From positions 21,669,450-21,733,449 of the forward strand of contig OU862927.1 of assembly GCA_917880885.1 (NCBI GenBank): a stretch of 64,000 bases of DNA. The letters run 5' to 3'. A model generated the notes under the pieces. It ran no database searches and had not been told where the DNA came from. It worked only from the letters and a program-made list of their open reading frames with translations. Position 1 is the stretch's first letter. Each line of letters opens with the position of its first letter. This stretch comes from Limnephilus marmoratus (taxonomy: Eukaryota; Arthropoda; Insecta; Trichoptera; Limnephilidae). A program made the position numbers and the translations under genes. Positions 1 through 10,084 of the stretch are shown here, piece after piece.

Positions 1-690
1 CTTCGTGATGGCTGCCATTTCATGACGGATATTTTCTTTTAATTGCATCAGGGAAGTCGGATTTTTGGCGTTCCCTTTAGATTAGAGATAACCCCACAGG
101 AAAAAGTCCATAGGGGTTAAGTCAGGACCACGAGGAGGTGAATTTATGTTATCTCTCCTAGAGATCAATTTGCCAGGGAAAATTTCATGAACTCATGGCA
201 GAGAACGTATTGGACGTATGTAATGTTGCTCCATCTTGCCGGAACCATGTTTTTTGGTTTTAGCCAGTAAGTTTGTAGGAGTGCAGCATTAGGTCTTTGT
301 ACAAAATGCTGTGTGACGATGATCTATGCACATTCAAAGCACTTGCACGCTTCCGAACCGAAAAGTTTGAGTCGTCACGAAAAGACTGATAAACCGTTTT
401 CTACCGTTCTCGAAGACCTTGATCGCCCGAATTATGGTTTTGCCAGTGTTGTAACAATCTCTTCAAACTTTTTGACCCATTTTCGAATGAGAGGAATTGA
501 ATTGAGAATTGACGAAAACTTCAAATATTGCAGTATCTTCTACGCGCTACAGTTGCAGAATCACCATTTTTGTAAAACTCACGCACGCACAACGTGCGGT
601 CGCTCCCGAGAAATGCTTCATAGCGACTAAATTCCCAAGAGCCAGACTACTGAAAGCAAAACAAATATAAACATTATTTTTGGACACCCT
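1..690 (-). pseudogene. Mariner-like transposase relic, cut by window edge
   Basis: Read on the minus strand, pieces of a Tc1/mariner-superfamily transposase appear in order: a helix-turn-helix part with WVKKFEEIV (near 470), a DNA-binding part, then WFRQDGATLHTS (near 230-250), and finally PDLTPMDFFLWGYL (near 85-125) with the last catalytic aspartate. The stretch between the DNA-binding half and QDGA is missing, so the catalytic domain is internally deleted. Stops and frame changes break every frame. The outer end reads AGGGTGTCCAAAAATAATG on the minus strand and ends at about 690, a typical mariner-type terminus. The other terminus lies outside the window. Dead copy; the superfamily is clear, the subfamily is not. 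Confidence 0.85.
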
Positions 691-691
691 A

Positions 692-1535
692 GATAAAGAA
701 ATAAATAAAAAAAAAATAAAAATAATGTATATAATAAAGGGAATTATTTTCAATAATTAGGCATTTAGTTAATGCGATTATATTCTAAAATTTTAAAAAG
801 AATTTTCAGGGTAGATGTCAAAATGTTATGATTTTCTTAAATTATATCGATTCCTAGAAAAAAAATGTATAATTATTTTTAAAATATTCGCAATAGCATC
901 TTGCTGAAATAATTCCGGATTTCATGAGAACAAGTATAAATAATAGATTCCAGACTTTTCAACATGAATACAGCTTGATTCTAACAAGGTTTTTTCCGTG
1001 TATAACTTCATTCCCAACAAGGTTTTTTCGCTCATAACTTCGATCCGACCAAGATACATTGCCGAGAAACTTTGCAGGGCTTATGTCTGGAGTTGATACT
1101 ATTGCTGAAAGATTGTCTGAATTGCGTTAAAACAGAACAAAAAGTGGCGGTGTATCTCCCCTTCTCTCAGAATCGACAGATTTTTTGTTTTTTTCCTACC
1201 ATACTTTAATTTATTAAGGATATTTTAGAAAACATTATGGAATACATTTATCATTTATCCCCTTATCCCTCTATATTAATGAATTAATTTTTGAACGTAA
1301 ATTGTCATGTGTCCATATCGTATAAATTGGTTTGTTTTCAAAACATGGAAATTTTAGACACTTATTATTATAAAGAGGTCTGTCAAGATTGTTGGATGAT
1401 CGTGACTGTACGGGACGTGTAAATCTGCACAAAAACTGTAATGTAATATTTCCACGTTTTCTTAATTGCTTAAAAAAATTAAGCAAAAAATAACGATGAT
1501 TACAGCATTTTTATTTTATTTTATGTTGACGAATA
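692..1535. other. AT-rich spacer, nothing recognised
   Basis: AT-rich sequence with only short chance open frames on both strands. A short direct echo (AACAAGGTTTTTTC twice near 983 and 1017) is the only internal structure seen. Confidence 0.5.
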
Positions 1536-1595
1536 AATTTTCTACAGCGAATCAAAGGTACTGCTAAAACGATATTTTGGGGCGGGGTTATCGTG

Positions 1596-1669
1596 TGACG
1601 TCATGAGCATGGACGCTTTCTGACAGTGTTTATTTATGCTGGTCAAGCTGAGCGACACTTGTGACGTCA
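1596..1669. promoter_or_regulatory. Pair of CRE-type palindromes
   Basis: Two exact TGACGTCA palindromes at 1596-1603 and 1662-1669. This is the consensus binding sequence of CREB/ATF-type bZIP factors. They sit in a block that differs in composition from its AT-rich surroundings and may be part of an unrecognised transposon. No gene start is nearby, so function is speculative. Confidence 0.25.
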
Positions 1670-1935
1670 CAATCCGATTTGCCAACCACGGGCCGTTTTG
1701 ATTTTGTCAGTTTTAGATCGTTTTTAAAATCAATAATATTGAATGAAAACATAAAAAACAAACATTTTTAGTAGGATGATTAAAATCAGAAAAATGATCT
1801 TTAAATTTAATATTCCGTACATTTTCAACAGAATCCCTCGTTTGTGGAAATACCCCATTGACACTAGCACAGTTAGACGATTGCTTTGGTTTTCACGTCG
1901 CGCATTAAAAAAATACAATAGATAAATTTATCCTA

Positions 1936-2381
1936 GGCTGAATTTAGTCTCACGCTGACCGCACGCGCACCGTCTGCGCTGATGGTCGAGATATATGATC
2001 TTCTAGGAAGCGTTTTTGAATGACGCGTAGCTATCAGCGCGCAAGGTGGTCAGCGCTGATGGCTACGCGGCCGTACGCGTCGCGCGTCGGCGCCGCGTAG
2101 CTGTCGGCGCTGACGATTGCACGAGCGCCTCTGCTTTCAGTGAGCGTACTAGTGTCGAGCGGAGCGGACGTCGTCAGCGTGTACAGTCATGGCGAATCGT
2201 TTTTATTTTTTTGGGATAGGTAGTACAAAGCAGCAATAACTAATACACTCCGCATTTTGGTCTTCGTCTGTACAGTAAGGTGGTCAGTACGATACTGAAA
2301 CGAGCCACGCTGAGCCTCAGCGCTGACGAACTACGCGCTGATCTATGACAGCTGACGGTGAGCGTGAGACTAAATTCAGCC
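1936..2381. mobile_element. Harbinger-like MITE, GC-rich, with 3-bp duplication
   Basis: The two ends are inverted copies: GGCTGAATTTAGTCTCACGC at 1936 and its complement ending at 2381 (GACTAAATTCAGCC). The trinucleotide CTA lies directly outside both ends (1933-1935, 2382-2384), as expected of a 3-bp target duplication. The GGC start and 3-bp duplication point to PIF/Harbinger; no transposase is present. The interior is strikingly GC- and CpG-rich for this window. It holds nested inverted motifs around GTCAGCGCTGA and GCGTAGCT that would fold into hairpins. Confidence 0.75.
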
Positions 2382-2384
2382 CTA

Positions 2385-3130
2385 GACGCTATCTAGACTG
2401 CAATTTAATTCGGATTTCTTGCAATCATTTCTTGTAATTTCTTGCAATCATTCATACATCATAAAAAAGGGTTAAGAAAATGATGATTATGTTAATAGTT
2501 CTAGTAAATAGTTAAGTATGAAAGTTAAAAATGACAGAAGTTGAAATGGCCATAGTAATGCCCCGGCAAGGCAGAAGTTCTGAATTCAATTCCCAGATAC
2601 AACCAAATCTTTTCTATGTTTCGTTTGAGAGTGGTTAACATTATTGTCTTCGATGATTAAATATCACAATCGGAAATCCTTACTCCTCCACATTTCGTCG
2701 AAAGATGTTCTTACGATCATACAGAGCGGTTCCAATGGAGCAAGATTAATTATTACGAGCTTTTTAAAATTATAACTCAAAATCGATTTTATATCATTCT
2801 AAATTTGCTTTAATTTATACTTGTATTCAAAAATTCTAAAGGCGTGATGATAAAACTATTAAAATTATGTACTTTTTGTAATTATTTTTTGATCAAAAGT
2901 ATTTATCATTTTTCAATAATGTCTAAGCAAAATAAGAAAGTTAAAAAATCTGACCAATTTTCGTCAAGAAAGACATGTATGTACGTACATGTTTTTTAAT
3001 GATTTTATTTAAAATTCTTAAACATGCGTTTACCACATGTATTGATATATTTTACTGCATGATTATATGATTTGAAATGGGTGTTGTATAATACAAAATC
3101 TTTTTTGAAAATTTAACAAATCTGCCAACG
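2385..3130. other. AT-rich spacer
   Basis: No gene seen. A diverged partial match to the following tandem repeat (AAACATGCGTTTACCA near 3022) suggests an older third unit. Confidence 0.4.
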
Positions 3131-3136
3131 ACCTAT

Positions 3137-3510
3137 GGTATAACCTTATTATACTAAAAATAAAATTTTTTTCTCAAAATTAAAAACATGCGTTTACTAG
3201 ATTAAAGAACAATCTTTCGAAATCAATTTATAATTTTTTTGGGGAAAAAAGTCAATACGTCTAAAATCTGATTTAAAAATGACATATTTCTGTTTTTCTC
3301 TTTCTCCCTCTTAAGTTATTCCATATATATAACCTTATAAAAATAAACATTTTTTCTCAAAATTTAAAACATACGTTTACTAGATTAAAGAAAAATCTTT
3401 CGAAATCAATTTATAATTTTTTGTGGAAAAAAGAGTCAATACGCCTAAAATCTGATTTAAAAATGACATATTTCTGGTTTTCTCTGGTTGTACCCTCTTA
3501 AATTATTCCA
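3137..3510. repeat. Tandem duplication, unit about 185 bp, two copies
   Basis: Two adjacent copies share long stretches such as AAACATGCGTTTACTAGATT (near 3184, one change in the copy near 3368), CTTTCGAAATCAATTTATAA and GATTTAAAAATGACATATTT. The spacing is about 184-186 bp. The copies differ by a few percent. No coding potential recognised. Confidence 0.8.
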
Positions 3511-4165
3511 CCACTTTTTTATGTTTCCATGTTTATTATATCAAATGGAAAAATTATGCGCTAAAATACTTACTGAAACTCCTTTTTTTATAACTTCCTA
3601 TTTTTTTCCTCTTTTAATATTTGGAATTTGCGGGTTGACGTATTATGGTTTTGGGGACGAGAGGCTTAATTTATTTAATTCCATACGCAGCTGATATTTA
3701 CCGCCACCAAAGCCAGTTACCCTCTTCATAGCAGATGTTTCATTTGACACATTTGTAAAAAATATATATTTTTCGCTCATTTGTATAAATGGTATAAAAA
3801 TATTTTGGTCTTTTAAAATCCTTGGAATAAATGGGCGGTGGACAGCGGGGAGGTGTTCAGGATAGTAAATATTTGTTTTCACATGATCCAGCGTTGTAGA
3901 GACTCTCAGTATCGTCGTGATAAAAAATCACCTTTTTTTAAAAATTTTTTATTATTTTACGACTATATAAAAAAAAATTACATACAAAATGTAATGGTGA
4001 AATTAAGTATAAAGTATTGTATTTCTTTAGAATATAATAGCGGATTAATACATTACAATTACAAATTCCAAATTTGGGAAGCATATTTTGGGTTAGGTAG
4101 ATCTGCCGTAGGTCGCTCCGGGTTGTTGGGAGGCGGGTACGGGCACTGGGCACTGGTCACTAGGG
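3511..4165. other. AT-rich spacer, nothing recognised
   Basis: Contains overlapping open frames on both strands (for example 3838-4194 plus and 3643-3882 minus) with no recognisable motif. They look like chance openings. Confidence 0.4.
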
Positions 4166-4240
4166 TGTGTCAATTAATAATTAATTATAATTAATAATTA
4201 ATTAATAATAAATAATTAATAATAATAATTAATTAATAAA
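4166..4240. repeat. TAAT-type low-complexity tail
   Basis: About 75 bp of AATTAATAATTAA-type simple sequence. It directly abuts the 3' end of the minus-strand SINE that follows, so it is probably that SINE's expanded tail. Confidence 0.7.
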
Positions 4241-4420
4241 GAAAGACAAACATTCCCGGGTTACGAATAACCCAACAATGTTTGAAAATCTCCTACTACC
4301 ACCACAGAAAGCCGAAAATGTTGCTTGTGTTGTGATGGAGGACTTAGCCAGCCGAGGAATCGAACACGCGACGCCCGGATGTGACCCAAGCGCTATGCCC
4401 ACTCAACCACTGACCAGTCA
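4241..4420 (-). mobile_element. tRNA-derived SINE, family A, copy 1
   Basis: Read on the minus strand it starts with a tRNA-like head: an A-box-like part GTCAGTGGTTGAGTGG, then the B box GTTCGATTCC, then CGGCTGGCTAAG. The body follows with ACAAGCAACATTTTCGGC, GTGGTAGTAGGAGATTTTC and GGGTTATTCGTAACCCGGG. The last contains a small perfect hairpin, GGGTTA..TAACCC. The same unit occurs at 32037, 46131 and 60571, which proves an interspersed family. Confidence 0.88.
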
Positions 4421-4998
4421 TTTATTTCAACTTTTGAATTCAACAACGCCCGGGGTCTCGAAAGTTGCGTCTTACAAAGAAAACGAGAACTGCATTTGGT
4501 TATTAGCCCGCGAAAATGCATTGAAAAACAGATTTAATTTTTTTTTATTATATATTTTTTTTCAATAATTTAATCTTTTAATGTTTGTTTGTTATTAAAA
4601 ATTGTGTAAAGCTGAGAAAAATGAGAAAAAAAAATCAAGTTTATGAATACAAACCAGAATACCGATTTTTACCAGAAATAGTGTTATTTTCCCATTTTAT
4701 ATTTTTAACAAACACATCACAAAAATTTCAAAATTCCGTTCTTTGTACTACAAATATGGAATAAAAATTAAGTTTGGTACAAAACATAAAATACGGACCC
4801 TTTGTTTTATTTTTTTTTTCCAAATCACCGAATCTATTTTTTTTTAAACTTCCGGTCTCTTTGGCGAGCGATAATAGTGAACAACAATTTAATTTATTTT
4901 TACGTTTTCGAATAGCTACAGATCATACGCAACTTTTGAGACCCCGGGCGTTTAAATAAAAGGGCATTTTTTTTTCTCTCTATGGAGAGCGACACAAG
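4421..4998. other. AT-rich spacer
   Basis: No gene. A short sequence, CCCGGGCGTT, with its surroundings recurs in inverted orientation near 4448 and 4943 (AACAACGCCCGGGGTCTC against GAGACCCCGGGCGTTT). Together with long T/A runs this hints at a small foldback element of about 500 bp spanning 4445-4955. Not classified. Confidence 0.35.
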
Positions 4999-5433
4999 CT
5001 AATGGGCACCGCCGCCCCGGGAATCATTTATTGGATAACCAACACCTCTGCCATAGGTTACCCTAAGTGGTTCGCTATGTTTGGTGACTTAGCAAGGGTG
5101 CCCGGGTTCGTGCGGGTGAGATTTGCACAGGTCTTGGCGGCCGATGAGTCTATTCACCTGCTGCGTGGTGGACAGGATCGAGAGAGAATGGTTGAAGGAG
5201 GTCTTTTATCCTCTCCAGGCCAGAATCTCTCGATCCATCGCCTTGCACCGTGGTTGGAGGGATGGATGCGTACGTCCGTCACTCCTGGACACACTGACCC
5301 CCAGTTTCTTACCCACCCCTCATACCTATTTCCTTCCCAGAACTTCATCTTCTTCCTTTCCTTAAAATAACCCTCCACACAGCACCTCCTAAAATTACAT
5401 AGGCACTCTCCTGTGTAGAGCTGATGTAAAAAA
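4999..5433 (+). mobile_element. Repeat family B, copy 1 (near full length)
   Basis: About 430 bp. It starts near GGCACCGCCGCCCCGGGAA, continues with ATTTATTGGATAACCAACAC and GGTGCCCGGGTTC, and ends with a tail of type CCTGTGTAGAGCTGATGT followed by A6. The poly-A end means it moves by retroposition. It keeps a 122-codon open frame (5002-5370) whose start resembles the frames of copies at 17709 and 39164 (IYWITNTSA, PKWFA, FGD, VPGF, DRERM). Whether that is a protein or chance is unknown. Other copies are at 5435, 17726, 39168, 45213 and 59947. Confidence 0.85.
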
Positions 5434-5434
5434 G

Positions 5435-5807
5435 TGGCTCGCTACGTTGGTGACTAAGTGAGGATACCCGGGTTCATTGGATGAGGTTTGTCTAGGTCTT
5501 GGCGTCCGTTTAGTTTGCCAACCTACTGCATGGCGGGTCGGATCTGGAGGCCTTTTGAGGGAGACCCTTTGATCTATCCAGTCAGATTATTTCCTCTTTA
5601 TTCTTTCGACATATCACCTTGCACCGCAGTGAGAGAGATGGATTCATAGGTCCATGACGCCTGAGCACATTGTTCGCCAGATTCCTAGCATTAATTATTT
5701 TTCCTTCCCAGAACTTCCTCTCCTTAAAAGACTCTCCATACAGTATTACCAAATTTTTTATAGACATCGAGGGAATTACTCAGTCTTTAAGGCCTTCTGT
5801 GTGGAAT
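5435..5807 (+). mobile_element. Repeat family B, copy 2, 5'-truncated
   Basis: Begins directly after the A tail of the previous copy, at GTGGCTCGCTACGTTGGTGA, and ends near TCTTTAAGGCCTTCTGTGTG. More diverged than copy 1. The head-to-tail placement suggests insertion into the older copy's flank or tail. Confidence 0.75.
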
Positions 5808-6478
5808 AGAGAACTCCAGTCCAATTTTTAATTTTTTTTTAATGAATAATGACCTTCTAACTCAAATAACTGCATTTTTATTTTTATTTTTAGAGTTAGT
5901 TTTAATATTTAAATTAATTGTCAAAGTTTTAATTTTTCAAGACCCCCCGAAAACCACCGTATGTATGGTGAATCGTGTGACGTCGTCACTCTTGAAAAAT
6001 TAGTAAAGGATCGGGCAATCAGCTGATCTGCTGCCGCCATTTTGAATTCCGTTGTCCGAAGTATTCTCCCTAAAAATAGCATTACTATTTTTTTGTGCAG
6101 TAGTTTTTGAATATTTTCAATAATGGAGATAAACTAATAAGAAATTTGTTTTTGAAACATTATTTAGGCCTAAATAAAGTTTCAATAAACACAACAACTA
6201 AATATCTACAAGCAGTATGCAAATAAACGAATAAATTAATACGATGGCTTGTGTTATATCATACATTCCCATACAATGAATTTACGGTGACGTCACGACA
6301 CGTCGAACAGTGACGTCACCTTGACGGCGTGTTTTTACGACCCGATTAAAAATGGACTTTTTAAAATATTTTTTTAAAACTCTGCGTTTAATATTATTAA
6401 ATAAAACTTATATATTCAGAATCAGCGTTTATTGGTCTATATGAACAATTTTTTTTAAAGCCAGAGTATTTTTCACTG
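5808..6478. mobile_element. Possible MITE with short inverted ends
   Basis: GAACTCCAGT near 5812 and its complement ACTGGAGTTC near 6466-6476 bound about 660 bp of AT-rich sequence. The interior carries two exact TGACGTCA palindromes (6288-6295, 6311-6318). No coding capacity and no clear target duplication. Tentative. Confidence 0.4.
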
Positions 6479-6484
6479 GAGTTC

Positions 6485-7110
6485 CTTATTATTGTAAAAA
6501 AATACACACGTTTGTCATGATGACCACATCAATTATAACTATTGATAAAGTTGATGGAATATAGCATGTGTTCCATGAGTTTTTTCCAATTAGTAACCGA
6601 ATCTACCTTATCGAATTAGGTTCAATTATAAATTCCCTCAATTTACGCAAAATTGACGCACGGCTTTGCCCAAACTAAAGGAAACCTATCCCCATCCGCC
6701 GAGGTAGACCGTTATCAGATTCCCGTACAGCCAATTTGGTTAAGCGATGTAACAAATACCTCGGAGTCGGTGGCATCTGGGAAGACCGAGGGATGCTTTA
6801 TAATATGTTAGCTGTTATGCTAGACCAGGAGGTGTAAAACTTGTGTTGTCGAGCATGTTCAAAATTTCTGACTCGCTATGACTATCAGCGGGATGTGAAT
6901 GAGGTTATCAATAGTTTTACCGTTTCATGTCTTGATTAGTCCTATCGTATCATTTGATAAATCGTGTCGTATCGTATCATTCAGATGCGTTGATGAGATG
7001 AGTTCTCATTCGGTCACCGATTCAAGACTTGTAAGTGTTTAAACCAGTAGACGCGAATCATAATTATTGTTCAATGTACTTGTTGGCTATATTCCCCATT
7101 CTTAACAAGT
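6485..7110. other. Spacer, nothing recognised
   Basis: More balanced in composition than its surroundings (6650-6840), but no open frame or motif was recognised. A short run with repeated ATCGTATCAT lies near 6946-6980. Confidence 0.4.
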
Positions 7111-7572
7111 AGATTACAATATTTAGATCTTCACATGTAGCAAACACTTTGTAGGAATACATAATTATAATAAACGCATTTAAAACTTTGTTTCAATTCA
7201 CTTTATTATTTCTTAATCCAACCGGTTTCGGTTCGTCCTGAACCTTCCTCAGGGGTGAATGGGGTGAGGAAGGTTCAGGACTCACCCCATTCACCCCTGA
7301 GGAAGGTTCAGGATTGTTCAGATTGCAATATTTCGATCTTCACATGTAGCAAACACTTTGTAGGAATACATAATTATAATAAACACATTCAAAACTTTGT
7401 TTCAATTCCACTTTATTATTTCTTAATCCAACCCGTTTCGGTTCGTCCTGAACCTTCCTCTGCGGTGAATGGGGCGAGGAAAGTTCAGGACTCACCCCAT
7501 TCACCCCTGAGGAAGGTTCAGGACGAACCGAAACCGGTTGGATTAAGAAATAATAAAGTGGAATTGAAACAA
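7111..7572. repeat. Two tandem Penelope-like terminal repeats with foldbacks
   Basis: Two direct units about 209 bp apart share TCTTCACATGTAGCAAACAC, CTTTGTAGGAATACATAATT and CTTTATTATTTCTTAATCCA. Each runs into CGGTTTCGGTTCGTCCTGAA and a large palindrome. The first palindrome has perfect 33-bp arms (7236-7268 and 7281-7313) around a 12-bp spacer. The second unit is closed by an inverted copy of its own end (about 7409-7480 against 7489-7561). CCGAAACCGG next to CTGAGGA is a combination common in termini of Penelope-like retroelements, which often carry tandem or inverted terminal repeats. No reverse transcriptase is present. Confidence 0.6.
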
Positions 7573-7734
7573 ATCAATATTTAGAACACAGGCGTCAAGC
7601 AGATTTGCTGTCGTGATTCTATCGGTATCACAATGGAAGATGCTCCGAGGAACTAGCGTCATTGATCGCTTCGGCACCGGATCACAGCAGTAAACACGCC
7701 AAACGCGTGTCTTACATACATACGTAAACGGTTG

Positions 7735-7915
7735 AAATTTGTCACATGAGAACGGGCCAACAGTTGAGTTCAACAGCTCGACTGTGGAACGATTTGTCGA
7801 TCTCTGCGTTTCTTTCCTCCTACAAGACCCACGTTCCTCTCCTCTAAAAGACTTTCCACGAAGCATCTCTAAAGATGATTTATAGGCCAGGACATTGAGT
7901 TAATGTAAAAAAAAT
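7735..7915 (+). pseudogene. LINE 3' end: reverse transcriptase C-terminal scrap and tail
   Basis: The plus strand reads STARLWNDLSISAFLSSYK (from about 7770), which resembles the RLWNxLP-type C-terminus of CR1/L2-like LINE ORF2 proteins. A tail follows that resembles family B (CACGAAGCATCTC, AAGATGATTTATAGGCC, GAGTTAATGT, A8). Related fragments are at 26250-26475 and 32360-32533. Dead 5'-truncated copy. Confidence 0.55.
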
Positions 7916-8252
7916 GAATTTCCTACTGGGTCAAGCGGTGAATAGTTTCAAGCTTACTAGTCATTCCATGAAGAGTTTCATAGTTATCAATTAGCAATTA
8001 GTTTCTTGTAGACTTGATGTAGAGTATTTTCTTTTTTAATGTCACACAGTCTTGCCTAACTACCTGTCAAAAACGTATTCTAGTATTCATCCAAAGATCA
8101 TATGGAATTCATGAGTACGCTTTATACATTCGTCGTGACCTATGCTGTGAGTCAGCCTATTAAATATTTGAAGGATGTTTGTCAGTCCGTTAATAGTTAT
8201 GTGTCTCATCAACCCATTATACTTTTGATTCCTGCATTTAAAGCTAAGTTTA
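7916..8252. other. Spacer, nothing recognised
   Basis: AT-rich, no motif seen. The open frame beginning at 8102 runs into the next element and is judged accidental. Confidence 0.4.
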
Positions 8253-8850
8253 CACGAAGCCAGTGCTCTGCCGCCAGTCCTACAGACAAGCCAGCGCTGG
8301 CCCGGCCCGTGTTGTTTAGACGAGGCCAGTCATTTCTGGATTTTTTTTGTGGTGAGCACACGTTCGAAACAAAAATGAATTCGTGACAAATCCGACTGTT
8401 GAAGAAAAAATGTTTAAAAAATATCTCTGCGAAGAGATAATTAATATAATAGAAGAAGAAATCGTAAATAAAAAACGACTTTGGACAAGAAAATGGATAG
8501 CCGATAGAACCAGTACTAGAGCCTCAGCTTTGTTGCTACAACAACTAAGATTAGAAGATCCTTCTGAGTACAGGTTGGCCTTGCGAGTTACGACTGCAAA
8601 CTTTGAAGAGTTACTTTCACTTATAGAAGGCTCAATTCAGCGTCAAGACACTGTTGAGAGATGCATTACCAGCAAAAATAAACGTGTATACACTACACAG
8701 ATATGCACCAGTGACTGGCGCGATGCGTCTACACGTGTTGCAACGCTGGCACGGGGGCTGCGGGGCAGGCGGGCGGAGGTCACTGGCTTGAAAAATAGAC
8801 TCGCTCTCTATTTTAGCCAGTGCTGGCAGCCTCGTGTAAACCATACTTTT
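8253..8850 (+). mobile_element. Harbinger-type element, internally deleted
   Basis: Inverted ends: AGTTTACACGAAGCCAGTGC near 8267 and, as complement, GCCTCGTGTAAACCATAC ending near 8845. Both contain GTTTACACGARG. Between them lies the 5' part of a PIF/Harbinger nuclease gene. Sequence near both ends is GC-rich and itself partly complementary (GCCAGCGCTGGC-type motifs). The precise target duplication was not resolved. Confidence 0.65.
8410..8700 (+). pseudogene. PIF/Harbinger nuclease (HARBI1-like), N-terminal fragment
   Basis: From the ATG at 8410 the frame reads MFKKYLCEE, then WTRKWIADR, LLQQLRLEDPSEYRLALR, TTANFEELLSLIEGSI and QRQDTV. This matches the N-terminal region of Harbinger nucleases, where an R/W-rich segment precedes LRxEDPxxYRxxLRM, FxxLLxxVxPxI and KQDTxxR. 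The frame stays open to 8877 but after about 8690 it reads through the terminal GC-rich DNA. The DDE catalytic core is absent, so no active nuclease can be made. An upstream in-frame start at 8383 is less likely because conservation begins later. Confidence 0.75.
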
Positions 8851-8879
8851 CATTTGAATCGTTCCATTAAGACTTGAAT

Positions 8880-10084
8880 CGGAAACATTATTCATTTACC
8901 TATCTACAGAATGACATCAAAAGCTATTGATGATCTTCGTTCGAAGACCTATGTCTGCCATTGTCATTGTTTTTTGTTAAAAACGTTTATTTAAAAAAGT
9001 TTATTTAATCATTAATTACAGTTCATTTATTTAAGTCAATATACGAGTATCTGCGACTACAGTTAGTTCATGAATATGCAACGCAGTAAATGCCGGTTAC
9101 AGGAATTCTACTGATATGTCACTCAATGGTCTTCGAAACGCTACCAGAGACAACTATTGTAAATGTCAGTTCCGAGATTTGATTAGCGGGCGACGGATCG
9201 GGTTCCCTCTGAACAGCAGGAAGGTGACTTCTGGAGACACGAAGCCAACCAGCAACACCATAATTAGTTATGAAGGAGTTTTATTTATATTTTACCCTGT
9301 AACGCAGGGTATGGCGCCCATCTACCAGTAAGTGGTTCCTTATATTTCCATAAATGAAGTCTTGACATGTGCCAAGTAGGTAGTAGGTAGTATTTAATTT
9401 TGGTTCTCTCTAAATTAGAGTATTAAGGAAATCAAAGAGGACTCTTCGAGAATGACGAATCCATGCCCATGAAATAATAGAATTAGCTTATATAATAGTT
9501 CAGATCATGTTTGTATTGTGAGTAACATAATAAACCCGAACCTATGTTAAACGTATTTCGACTTTTCATTTCAGTAGCATTGCATAAACTTTTACTTTCA
9601 GCATTAAATACGACACATAGTAAAGTAATATGTAACAAATAGTTTCACAAATATTGAATTACTTTGCTGTCAATTGTTGCTATTAACGAGCGGTTGTCAA
9701 TGACTGCTGGAGTTAGATGCGAACTCCAGAAGTGATTTGCATACTTTCCCAACCTACATACCTACTGGACTGGGTAATGGATTTATGCGAAAGGGTTTGT
9801 TGGATGTCTGCGCTAAACATCGATAGACACAAAGTTAATAGTGTGTAGGAAACCGTTACAATTAGCAGGTGCTTGGATCAGACGTTACAGATCCCTCATT
9901 TAGAATTTAATAATTATTATTTTCTTTAATGATCGCAAATTCACTTTATAGCATTATTTTAATTTAATCAAAAAAATATTTATGATAATTAAATGTTGTT
10001 TTAAACTCTCTTTTTAATCTCTTAAATTTATTTTCACATTTACCAGTATTGATAATATTTTAACTTTTGGAAACTCTTCAGGAT
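8880..10084. other. Spacer with one unrecognised short open frame
   Basis: No gene recognised. A 71-codon frame at 9116-9331 (plus) has no known motif. Its body (GATTTGATTAGCGGGCGACG, GGTATGGCGCCCATCTACCA) is less AT-rich than its flanks. It could be an unclassified repeat. Confidence 0.35.

Noticed and set aside
4278..4568. 96-codon plus-strand frame
   Set aside because: Lies across the inverted SINE A copy and its flank; it is antisense to the tRNA-like head and has no protein motif.
5808..6478. LTR retrotransposon long terminal repeat
   Set aside because: Ends are inverted, not direct, and no TG..CA pair, primer-binding site or polypurine tract was found.
8632..8895. 87-codon minus frame over the Harbinger 3' end
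   Set aside because: Antisense to the nuclease fragment and GC-rich terminus; a shadow frame.
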